DNA of 37,857 nt from Actinomycetes bacterium. Lineage in GTDB: Bacteria > Actinomycetota > Actinomycetes > S36-B12 > UBA5976. Shown one piece after another: positions 31,350 to 37,857 of the stretch (positions are counted from its first letter, which is position 1; each line of letters opens with the position of its first letter). Under the pieces are notes generated by a model. That model saw only the letters and a list, made by a program, of their open reading frames with translations. It was not told the DNA's origin and searched no databases. The DNA lies in NCBI GenBank assembly GCA_021814565.1, contig JAKAIC010000009.1, forward strand, positions 1 through 37,857. Reading direction: 5' to 3'. The position numbers and the translations under genes were made by a program.

Positions 31350-32084
31350 ATGGCACGCCCGTTCTCCTTGGACCGGAACAGCCCGGTTCCCCTGTATTTC
31401 CAACTGTCGCAGGAACTCGAGCGCATGATCCGCGATGGGGATGTGCTCCCCGGCGATCGCATCGACACCGAGGTGGAGTTGGCGGCGAAACTGGGTTTGA
31501 GCCGCCCCACGGTTCGACAGGCCATCCAGGACCTTGTGAACAAAGGACTTCTCGTTCGCCGACGCGGTGTGGGTACGCAAGTGCTGCACGCGCAGATGCG
31601 GCGCTCGGTGGAGCTCACCAGCCTCTATGACGACCTCAGCGAGGCCCAGCACCGACCCAGCACCAAAGTGCTGTCCATGACGGTGAAACCGGCCGACGCC
31701 AAGCTGGCGGAGACCCTGCGCATAGAGGAGGGCGAACGCGTGATCCACCTCAAGCGATTGCGGCTGATGGACGGCGATCCTCTCGCCATCATGCGCAACT
31801 GGCTGCCCGAGAGCCTGCTCGCCACCAGCAAGGATGAGTTGGAGACCACCGGCCTGTATGAGTTGATGCGACGCAACGGCGTGACTGTGCGCATCGCCAA
31901 CCAGCGCATCGGCGCCGCTTCCGCATCCATGTCCGAGTCACGGCTGCTGTCGGTGAAGCCGGGGGCCCCGCTGCTGGTCATGGAACGAACAGCCTTCGAC
32001 GACACAGGGCGCGTGGTGGAGAGCTCATCGCACAAATACCGCGCGGACTCCTATTCCTTCGAGACCACACTGGTCGCCCGCTGA
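31350..32084 (+). CDS. GntR/HutC-family transcriptional regulator of the iol genes
   Basis: A 244-aa regulator: a winged helix-turn-helix (about 10-75, LYFQLSQELERMIRDGDVLPGDRI then LAAKLGLSRPTVRQAIQDLVNKGLLVRRRGVGTQV) and a UTRA effector domain (about 95-240, ending VVESSSHKYRADSYSFETTL). It is divergent from iolC with overlapping promoter space, which makes it the likely local repressor relieved by an inositol breakdown product. ATG 31350 is preferred over GTG 31344 because of the TAGGTT-6-ATG arrangement. The effector is not predictable from sequence. Confidence 0.9.
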   Translation: MARPFSLDRNSPVPLYFQLSQELERMIRDGDVLPGDRIDTEVELAAKLGLSRPTVRQAIQDLVNKGLLVRRRGVGTQVLHAQMRRSVELTSLYDDLSEAQHRPSTKVLSMTVKPADAKLAETLRIEEGERVIHLKRLRLMDGDPLAIMRNWLPESLLATSKDELETTGLYELMRRNGVTVRIANQRIGAASASMSESRLLSVKPGAPLLVMERTAFDDTGRVVESSSHKYRADSYSFETTLVAR

Positions 32085-32085
32085 G

Positions 32086-32115
32086 CCGTGGGCACGGGGC
32101 CGAACGGCTCCACGG
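32086..32115. terminator. Possible hairpin between the GntR gene and the transaldolase gene
   Basis: CCGTGG (32086-32091) can pair with CCACGG (32110-32115) in the 31-nt gap between convergent genes; an alternative stem is GAGCCG with CGGCTC. Either is short. Confidence 0.3.
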
Positions 32116-33189
32116 TCACGCGTCGGGGTTGGGAAGTGTCACATCGCGGACGAAGGCCTCAAGGTCGGCCGTGGCCTGCAGGAACTGCCGCATCGTGCGC
32201 ACCGTCGCACCGTAGGAATCGAATTCCATCGGCAGCATTCCGTCCTCGTTGTAGGCCTTGTCGAACTCCGGCCCGATTCTGTGCAGCGCTTCCAGGATGG
32301 CGGGATCAATGGGCGTGTGAATGCGATCAGCTGCCTCGATGCCGCTGGCATTGGCCTTCTCCTGCCAGGCGAAGGGCGGCGAGATGACGACGTCGCCGCC
32401 CATGGTCTCGCTCCAGTGCAGATGATTGCGGAACGCCGCGACCAGCAGTCGAGTGCGGTAGCCACGCTCCTGGTACAGGGCATAGGCCTTCTTGAAAGCC
32501 GCCACACCCGCCCAATCGCAGATGCTGGCATCCACATCGACACCGTTGCGCTCCACGACCGTGCGCAACCAGTCATCGGTGCGGCCCACCATGATGGTGC
32601 AGACCGGGCCCATGTCCCCGACCGCCAACCCTGCTGCTTCCCTGCGCCCCAAGCCGCGCTCCACCGCCTCTGCCACCGCGATGGCCTGCGCTACGCTGAA
32701 TGACACGGTTGCGTTGATGCTGACGCCGCGATACGTCGCCTCTTCGATGGCCACCACACCGGCGGCGGTGACAGGGATCTTCACGATGATGTTCTTCGCC
32801 AGTCGCGAGAACTCCACGGCCTGATCAACGAGCTTGGCCGCGTCACGGTAGTTCCGTGGATCGGTCTGGATGGAGAGTCGACCGTTGCGGCCGCCGTACT
32901 TCTCGAAGGCCGGCTCCAACAACTTCGCGGCATCCACGGACAGCTTCTTGACCATGGCCCAGCCGATGGCATCCTCCGTGGCCAGTGGATGCGCAGCGCG
33001 GTATTCGCGGATGTTCTCCGCCCATACCTCGGAGTGAGCCTTGAGCGTCGTCATGGCAATCACCGGATTGCAGGTGGCACCCACCGCGCCCCATTGAATG
33101 GAGGTGGCGAGCTCCGCGAGATCCGCCGAGTCATTCCAGAGGACGCTCGGCAGGTTCTCCGTCATATCGAGGAAGGGTGAAACGGTCAT
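32116..33189 (-). CDS. Transaldolase-family protein in the iolD operon
   Basis: The 357-aa protein has the class I aldolase transaldolase fold. GAVGATCNPVIA (about 34-45) is the N-terminal signature, and the Schiff-base lysine lies in NIIVKIPVTAAGVVAIEEATYRGVSINATVSFSVAQAIAVAEA. The order and spacing match transaldolases and the related fructose-6-phosphate aldolases. ATG 33189 has GGAG 10 nt upstream and is 14 nt after the mmsA stop, so it is the third gene of iolD-mmsA-tal. With no iolJ in view, a role in cleaving 2-deoxy-5-keto-gluconate 6-phosphate is attractive but unproved. A plain pentose-phosphate role is the alternative. Confidence 0.88.
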   Translation of the reverse strand: MTVSPFLDMTENLPSVLWNDSADLAELATSIQWGAVGATCNPVIAMTTLKAHSEVWAENIREYRAAHPLATEDAIGWAMVKKLSVDAAKLLEPAFEKYGGRNGRLSIQTDPRNYRDAAKLVDQAVEFSRLAKNIIVKIPVTAAGVVAIEEATYRGVSINATVSFSVAQAIAVAEAVERGLGRREAAGLAVGDMGPVCTIMVGRTDDWLRTVVERNGVDVDASICDWAGVAAFKKAYALYQERGYRTRLLVAAFRNHLHWSETMGGDVVISPPFAWQEKANASGIEAADRIHTPIDPAILEALHRIGPEFDKAYNEDGMLPMEFDSYGATVRTMRQFLQATADLEAFVRDVTLPNPDA

Positions 33190-33203
33190 GGCGAATCTGC
33201 TCC

Positions 33204-34697
33204 CTAGGACTGCGTGGGGAAGCCGAGGTTGATGCCACCGTGGCTGGGGTCGAGCCAACGCGAGGTGACGACCTTGCCACGGGTGAAGAAATGGAAGCCT
33301 TCAACGCCGTGGGCGTGGGTGTCACCGAACAGCGAGGCTTTCCATCCGCCGAAGGAGTAGTAGGCGACAGGGACGGGGATAGGCACGTTGATACCGATCA
33401 TGCCCACCTGCACCTCATTCTGGAAGCGACGGGCGGCACCGCCGTCGTTGGTGAAGATGGCAGTGCCGTTGCCGTACTCGTGGCGGTTGATCAGATCCAC
33501 GCCCTCCTCGAAGGAGTGGATTCGCACCACTGACAGCACGGGACCGAAGATCTCGTCGGTGTAGATCGTCATATCCGTGCGCACATTGTCGAAGAGCGTG
33601 GGGCCCAGCCAGAAGCCGCCGGGCTCTCCGTCGACCACCGGGTTGCGACCGTCGACCACCAGCGTGGCACCGGCCTTGACACCCGCCTCCACGTACGCGG
33701 CCACCTTGTCGCGATGTACGCCGGTGACGAGTGGGCCCATGTCGCAACCGCGACGGCCGTCACCGGTCCGCAGCGCGGGCATACGCTCGGCGATCTTCGC
33801 CACCAGCGCATCGGCAACGGTGTCCATGGCCAGCACCACGGAGATGGCCATGCAACGCTCGCCAGCGGACCCGAAGCCGGCGTTGACGGCCTGATCGGCG
33901 GCCAGATCGAGATCGGCATCGGGCAACACCAGCATGTGGTTCTTGGCTCCGGCCAGTGCCTGCACACGCTTGCCGTGTCTGGTGCCCGTCTCATAGATGT
34001 ACTTGGCAATGGGCGTGGAGCCCACGAAGGAGATGCTCTTCACGTCCGGGTGCTCCAGCAGGCCATCCACGGCCTCCTTGTCACCATGCACCACGTTGAA
34101 GACGCCGTCCGGGAGGCCGGCCTGCTTCCACATCTGTGCCATCAGCATGCTCGCCGAAGGGTCCTTCTCGGAGGGCTTGATGATGACCGTGTTGCCAGCT
34201 GCAATGGCAACAGGGAAGAACCACATCGGCACCATGGCGGGGAAATTGAAGGGGCTGATGATGCCGACAACACCCAGCGGCTGACGGATGGAGTACACGT
34301 CGATGCCTGTGGACACCTGCTCTGAGAACCCGCCTTTCATCAGCTGGCCCAGCCCGCAGGCGAATTCGACGACCTCCTGACCACGCGTGACCTCGCCCAG
34401 CGCGTCGGAGAGCACCTTGCCGTGCTCCGCGGTGATGAGTGCGGCCACTTCTCCCTTGCGGGCGTTGAGGATCTCGCGGAATGCGAACATGATCTGCGTG
34501 CGCTTGGTCAACGAGGTGTCGCGCCAGGCCGGGAACGCCGCCTTGGCAGCAGCCACTGCTGCATCGAGCGTGGTCCGAGAGGCGAAGTCCACCTTTGCCG
34601 ATACCTGGCCGGTAGCCGGGTCGTACACATCACCGGAGCGTTCTTCGCTGCCAGCCCATTCGGCGCCATTGATCCAATGGGTAATCCGTGCCGTCAT
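33204..34697 (-). CDS. mmsA: Methylmalonate/malonate-semialdehyde dehydrogenase (acylating)
   Basis: The 497-aa CoA-acylating enzyme (also called IolA) converts malonate semialdehyde to acetyl-CoA and CO2, the last step of inositol degradation. FNFPAMVPMWFFPVAIAAGNTVIIKPSEKDPS and the Cys nucleophile in GSAGERCMAISVVLAMD are diagnostic for MmsA. As usual for MmsA, the general-base glutamate of other aldehyde dehydrogenases is replaced (QALAGAKNHMLVLPDADLD). The track shows 673 aa, but the first 176 codons are read-through of iolD in another frame. ATG 34697 overlaps the iolD stop by 4 nt, with GGAGCAGGA upstream. Confidence 0.95.
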   Translation of the reverse strand: MTARITHWINGAEWAGSEERSGDVYDPATGQVSAKVDFASRTTLDAAVAAAKAAFPAWRDTSLTKRTQIMFAFREILNARKGEVAALITAEHGKVLSDALGEVTRGQEVVEFACGLGQLMKGGFSEQVSTGIDVYSIRQPLGVVGIISPFNFPAMVPMWFFPVAIAAGNTVIIKPSEKDPSASMLMAQMWKQAGLPDGVFNVVHGDKEAVDGLLEHPDVKSISFVGSTPIAKYIYETGTRHGKRVQALAGAKNHMLVLPDADLDLAADQAVNAGFGSAGERCMAISVVLAMDTVADALVAKIAERMPALRTGDGRRGCDMGPLVTGVHRDKVAAYVEAGVKAGATLVVDGRNPVVDGEPGGFWLGPTLFDNVRTDMTIYTDEIFGPVLSVVRIHSFEEGVDLINRHEYGNGTAIFTNDGGAARRFQNEVQVGMIGINVPIPVPVAYYSFGGWKASLFGDTHAHGVEGFHFFTRGKVVTSRWLDPSHGGINLGFPTQS

Positions 34698-36580
34698 TCC
34701 TGCTCCTTGTTGGTGTACTTCCTCCACAGCAGACGCTGCTTCGCCTTGCCCTGGTTGAGTTCCCTGCGCGCTTCGTCCACTGCGGGACGCTGGCTCACCT
34801 GGGGCACGCCGACCTCCCAGAAGGAGCCGCCCTCGCTCCATCGATGCTTGGCGACCTCGATTACGACCACGTGCACGCCATGACTGCCCTTGGTGGAGCT
34901 CAGCACCTGTCGCAACGCATCGAGTGTGCTGACGTGGTGAGACTGTGCGCCCATCCCCGCGGCAATGGCCGCGAAGTCGATGCGCGGCGGCGTCGGGTGA
35001 TCCACATCTGCCAGCATGGTTTTGAACGAGGCGGCCCCATGCCCCAACTGCAGACGCTCGATCACGTTGAAGCCGCCGTTGTCGCAGACGATGAACGTGA
35101 CATCCGTGCCCGTGAGCGCCGCGCTGTACACGTCCATCGGCAGCATCATGAAGGAGCCGTCGCCACCCATGGCGTAGACGCTGCTTCCAGGCTTGGAGGC
35201 CGCACGCTCCATGGCCGCACCCCATCCGCCGCTGTACTCATAGCCCATGCAGGAGAAGCCGTATTCGCAATCGAAGGAGGCGATGGACTTGCTGCTCCAG
35301 TTCATCACCAGTTCGCCGGCCAATCCGCCCGATGAGGTGAGGATGTAGTCGTCGGGTGCAGCAATGTCATGCACGACACCGATGACCTGGGCGTACGTCG
35401 GCAGGCCATCCCCGGGGGCCAGCCGCGCTGCCATGCCCCGCCGCTGTTCCGTGATCGAGGCACGTGCTCCGTCGAGCCAGGCAGTGGGAGCGGCCCAGTC
35501 ACCCAACTCCCGTGCCAACTCCTGCAGGGACTCCAAGACATCACCGATGACGGGAATCGCGCCGCGCTTCACGGCATCGAAGCGTGCCACGTTCACACCG
35601 ATCAACTGCACATCCGGATCCTTGAACACGGAACCGGACTCGGTGGTGAAGTCCTGCAGTCGTGTGCCGAGGGCGACCACGAGGTCCGGGTTCCAGGCCA
35701 CCGGCAAGCCGGCAGACTCCGCGAACACACCAATGGGACCGGCAAACATGGGGTCGCTGCCGAGAAGTGAGGACTTGCCCGCCACCGTTTCCATGACGGG
35801 GATGGCGAAACGTTGCGCGAAGGCGGCCAACTCAGCCTCGGCCAGTGAATAGTGCACGCCCCCGCCGGCCACGATCAGTGGTCGTTGCGCGCCACGCAGC
35901 GCGCGCGCGGCGGCTGCCAGACTGTCACGTGAAGCCCGCGGCCGGCGGATGCGATGCACCTGCTGGTTGAAGAACTCCGCCGGGAAATCGAAGGCCATGG
36001 CCTGGATGTCCTGCGGCAGGGCAATGGTGACGGGCCCGCAATCTGCCGGATCCAGTAGCACGGCGATGGCCTGGGGCAGGCTGCTGAGCAGCTGGGAGGG
36101 CGAGGTGATGCGATCCCAGTAGCGACTCAGCGGACGCAGGGCATCGTTGGCAGTGACCGAGGGGGCATGGAACTGCTCCACCTGTTGCAGCACTGGATCA
36201 GGCTCCCGGGAGACGAAGGTGTCACCCGGCAGGAGGAGCAGCGGCAAGCGATTGGCCATGGCTGTTCCCGCTGCGGGAACCGTGTTGAGGGCACCGGGAC
36301 CGATCGATGTTGTCACAGCCATCAACTGCCGGCGACGTGCCGCCTTGGCAAATCCGACCGCCGCCAGGGCCATGCCCTCTTCGTTCTGGCCGCGGATGGT
36401 GCGGATCTCCGCGCGGTGCTTCTCCAGTGCTTCACCGAGGCCCAAGGCATTGCCATGCCCGAAAATCGCGAAAACGCCCGGAATCAGCGGTTTCACCTTG
36501 CCGTCCCGATCGTCCTCGATCTTCTGGGCGATGAGGAAACGGACGAGCGCTTCGGCAACCGTCATGCGCATTGTCGGCAC
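34694..36580 (-). CDS. iolD: 3D-trihydroxycyclohexane-1,2-dione acylhydrolase
   Basis: The 628-aa thiamine-diphosphate enzyme hydrolyses the ring of 3D-(3,5/4)-trihydroxycyclohexane-1,2-dione to 5-deoxy-glucuronate. The ThDP motif is GGDGSFMMLPMDVYSAALTGTDVTFIVCDNGGFNVIERLQ (about 470-510, GDG to NGG). The cofactor-activating Glu is in RGQNEEGMALAAVGFAKA, and VARFDAVKRGA is typical. GTG 36580 is preferred: GGAGG is 4 nt upstream and the N-terminus MPTMRMTVAEALVRFL lines up with IolD proteins; ATG 36571 is the alternative. It heads the iolD-mmsA-tal operon. Confidence 0.95.
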   Translation of the reverse strand: MPTMRMTVAEALVRFLIAQKIEDDRDGKVKPLIPGVFAIFGHGNALGLGEALEKHRAEIRTIRGQNEEGMALAAVGFAKAARRRQLMAVTTSIGPGALNTVPAAGTAMANRLPLLLLPGDTFVSREPDPVLQQVEQFHAPSVTANDALRPLSRYWDRITSPSQLLSSLPQAIAVLLDPADCGPVTIALPQDIQAMAFDFPAEFFNQQVHRIRRPRASRDSLAAAARALRGAQRPLIVAGGGVHYSLAEAELAAFAQRFAIPVMETVAGKSSLLGSDPMFAGPIGVFAESAGLPVAWNPDLVVALGTRLQDFTTESGSVFKDPDVQLIGVNVARFDAVKRGAIPVIGDVLESLQELARELGDWAAPTAWLDGARASITEQRRGMAARLAPGDGLPTYAQVIGVVHDIAAPDDYILTSSGGLAGELVMNWSSKSIASFDCEYGFSCMGYEYSGGWGAAMERAASKPGSSVYAMGGDGSFMMLPMDVYSAALTGTDVTFIVCDNGGFNVIERLQLGHGAASFKTMLADVDHPTPPRIDFAAIAAGMGAQSHHVSTLDALRQVLSSTKGSHGVHVVVIEVAKHRWSEGGSFWEVGVPQVSQRPAVDEARRELNQGKAKQRLLWRKYTNKEQE

Positions 36581-36605
36581 GGAACCTCCACGGAGAATTG
36601 AGGGC

Positions 36606-36650
36606 AATCTACTCGCGATTCCGGGCCAACGTCAAAATGTCTATACATTT
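36606..36650 (-). promoter_or_regulatory. iolD promoter with adjoining operator
   Basis: On the minus strand TTGACG (36635-36630), an 18-bp spacer and TAGATT (36611-36606) form the best promoter in the window. AAATGT-4-ACATTT (36635-36650), a perfect inverted repeat, abuts and overlaps the -35 by one base. It is a good candidate regulator site, also placed to affect the divergent epimerase gene. Confidence 0.65.
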
Positions 36651-36686
36651 GCGATGAACGGTAGTGCGGACGTGCAGACCGGCTGT

Positions 36687-36692
36687 TAGCGT
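36687..36692 (+). promoter_or_regulatory. Leaderless -10 element of the epimerase gene
   Basis: TAGCGT is followed by exactly 6 nt (cgctgc) and ATG 36699. Confidence 0.55.
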
Positions 36693-36698
36693 CGCTGC

Positions 36699-37649
36699 AT
36701 GTCACGAATTGCCGTTACCGGTGCCACTGGATTTGTCGGAAGCAATGTCGCCGAGGTCCTCGCCTCCCGAGGCCACGAGGTCATCGGTCTGGTGCGAACC
36801 CTTCCCAGGTTGCCCACCCCTTGGCGACCTCAGCTCACGGACTTCGGCAGCGCAGACAGCATCGCCGCCGCCATGGGCAGCGTGGACGCAGTGGTGCACT
36901 GCGCCATCACCAATGACTTCCACATGCTGATGAACGACCGTCCCAGGGCCTATCAGTCCTTTGTGGACCTCACCAATCTGGTCACGCGCGCGGCGCGGGG
37001 TGCCCACCTCGTCTACATCTCCACGGACTGGACCATGGACGGAACGCGCCACCTCACCCCGGAGACAGATTTCGGGAACCCCATCAACATCTACGGCTTC
37101 CTCAAGGCCATGGGTGAGCAGGTTGTGCGGGACCTCGCTCCTGACTCCGGCGCCGTGTGTCGCATCGGTGGCGTGATGGGCGCGCATCGGTTGCAGGCAG
37201 TGGGACCACGTTCGCAGGACGTTGGCTTCGGTTACTTCGTCATCTCGCTGGTCCAGGCTCTGCAAGCCGGCGAGCGCTTCGCGGTGTGGGGCGGACCCTT
37301 CGTGAATGCGATCGCAACCCCCTCCCTGGCCTCGGAGATCGGGGCCGAGGTCGAGCGGGTGATCCTCCGCGGTGCCACCGGCAACCTGCACCTGGTCGGC
37401 GACGACGCCGTGGGCCGCATGGAGCTGGCGCAACTTGTCTGCGACGTCTTCGATCTCGATCCCACACTGCTCGACGAGATCGACGCGCCGGAGGAACAGC
37501 GCTTCCCGCAAGCCGTGCCGGTCGACACCTCACTCAGCAACACGCTCACCAAGCAGGCGCTGGCATTGGGGGAGACACCACTGCGCGAGTTGCTGGTGGC
37601 ACTGCGGCGAGAGTCGGAGACCGGCGTACTGCAACCGCTCACAAACTGA
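36699..37649 (+). CDS. NAD(P)-dependent epimerase/reductase (RmlD-like extended SDR)
   Basis: A 316-aa cytoplasmic protein. The Rossmann loop VTGATGFVGSNVAEVL (about 6-21) opens the protein. YISTDWTMDG holds the catalytic Thr or Ser region and NIYGFLKAMGEQ the YxxxK pair. The nearest relatives by pattern are dTDP-4-dehydrorhamnose reductase-like proteins. The C-terminal half is less conserved, so the substrate is open. It diverges from iolD over a shared regulatory gap, suggesting a part in inositol or inositol-derived sugar metabolism. The leaderless box fixes the start, and a hairpin ends the gene. Confidence 0.82.
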   Translation: MSRIAVTGATGFVGSNVAEVLASRGHEVIGLVRTLPRLPTPWRPQLTDFGSADSIAAAMGSVDAVVHCAITNDFHMLMNDRPRAYQSFVDLTNLVTRAARGAHLVYISTDWTMDGTRHLTPETDFGNPINIYGFLKAMGEQVVRDLAPDSGAVCRIGGVMGAHRLQAVGPRSQDVGFGYFVISLVQALQAGERFAVWGGPFVNAIATPSLASEIGAEVERVILRGATGNLHLVGDDAVGRMELAQLVCDVFDLDPTLLDEIDAPEEQRFPQAVPVDTSLSNTLTKQALALGETPLRELLVALRRESETGVLQPLTN

Positions 37650-37658
37650 GCGGAAGCA

Positions 37659-37693
37659 TGATGAGGGGTCCTGCAGTGCAGGGCCCCTCATCA
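37659..37693. terminator. Bidirectional hairpin between the epimerase and ABC ATPase genes
   Basis: TGATGAGGGGTCCTGC pairs with GCAGGGCCCCTCATCA over 16 positions (one G-T) with a 3-nt loop, between convergent genes. Confidence 0.85.
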
Positions 37694-37706
37694 CGTCTGA
37701 GCGAAC

Positions 37707-37857
37707 TCAGCGACCGATCTCGTGCTTCAAAGCATCGAGTTCCGCGCCACCGGCCATGGCCTTGGTGAGTTCCTCGAGCTGCAACGTCTGGCGTTCGTAC
37801 TGGCTGGCCAGTTTGCCGCGATTGAGCAGGTAGAACCGATCGCCCACCAGTGCCGCG
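37707..37857 (-). CDS. Sugar-type ABC transporter ATPase, C-terminal fragment (runs off the right edge)
   Basis: Minus-strand frame ending TGA at 37709-37707 reads AALVGDRFYLLNRGKLASQY and then ERQTLQLEELTKAMAGGAELDALKHEIGR. VGDR-x-x-LL-RG and EELTKAMAGGAEL are the usual end of single-domain ATPases of the ribose/xylose/inositol (CUT2) transporters. Only 49 residues are visible, without any Walker motif. Its place beside the iol genes suggests an inositol importer, with the rest of the transporter beyond the edge. Confidence 0.65.
   Translation of the reverse strand, partial: AALVGDRFYLLNRGKLASQYERQTLQLEELTKAMAGGAELDALKHEIGR

Noticed and set aside
33204-35225. 673-aa ORF suggesting an N-terminal fusion to MmsA
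   Set aside because: The extra 176 codons are iolD sequence read in another frame. The 4-nt overlap at 34694-34697 and a ribosome site give the normal MmsA start.
1-37857. tRNA, rRNA, CRISPR, prophage or defence-system genes
   Set aside because: I looked for clover-leaf-like spacing, regularly spaced repeats and typical phage or defence proteins and saw none. A covariance-model scan would be needed for certainty on RNA genes.

Overview
The window looks like a chromosomal segment of a high-GC actinomycete (Actinomycetota). The pointers are high GC with strong third-position bias, a MurT-type Mur ligase start, actinobacterial-style leaderless promoters, a polyphosphate-glucokinase-like ROK protein, and an inositol cluster of actinobacterial gene content. 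I cannot name a genus. No rRNA, tRNA, CRISPR array, phage or defence genes were recognised.

Layout. 1-176: N-terminus of murT, running off the left edge. 177-2015: mobile-element island with an IS110-family transposase, its long non-coding upstream end (candidate bridge RNA) and a truncated IS256-family left end. 2016-7736: housekeeping block (tadA and upp divergent, homospermidine synthase, a 34-aa leaderless ORF followed by Xaa-Pro aminopeptidase, VIT1/CCC1-like transporter, lipoprotein). 7802-13836: peptide ABC transporter in the order oppC-oppA-oppB-oppD-oppF, with an 18-bp perfect hairpin after oppA and a 16-bp palindrome before oppC. 14033-17169: beta-CASP metallo-beta-lactamase nuclease, HisC-type aminotransferase, exported FMN-binding-domain protein. 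17336-23688: branched-chain-amino-acid-type ABC operon livGFHMK ending in a secreted alpha/beta hydrolase. 23871-24761: SRPBCC protein and msrB. 24853-27059: threonine catabolic operon tdh-kbl. 27163-37649: myo-inositol catabolic region: iolC-iolB-ROK kinase-aldehyde dehydrogenase, a divergent GntR regulator, the iolD-mmsA-transaldolase-like operon, and a divergent NAD-dependent epimerase/reductase. 37707-37857: C-terminus of an ABC-type sugar transporter ATPase, plausibly the inositol importer.

How the genes work together. In the iol region IolD opens the trihydroxycyclohexanedione ring, IolB isomerises 5-deoxy-glucuronate, IolC phosphorylates 2-deoxy-5-keto-gluconate, and MmsA converts malonate semialdehyde to acetyl-CoA. 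No IolJ aldolase and no IolE or IolG is in the window, so the transaldolase-family enzyme co-transcribed with iolD-mmsA is a candidate for the missing aldol-cleavage step (inference). tdh-kbl turns threonine into glycine and acetyl-CoA. The opp and liv-type systems import peptides or amino-acid-like solutes, and the secreted hydrolase overlapping the liv genes may release the imported substrate outside the cell.

A recurrent regulatory feature is a -10 hexamer (TANNNT or close) exactly 6-7 nt before the start codon, the signature of leaderless transcripts. It is seen before murT, tadA, upp, the 34-aa ORF, livG, iolC, gntR and the epimerase, and more weakly before the beta-CASP gene and the FMN-binding-protein gene. 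It fixes several start codons and supports a small gene missing from the ORF track. The most interesting items are the IS110 non-coding end, the 34-aa leaderless ORF, the transaldolase in the iol operon, the palindromic operators next to the opp and iol promoters, and the hydrolase-transporter operon.
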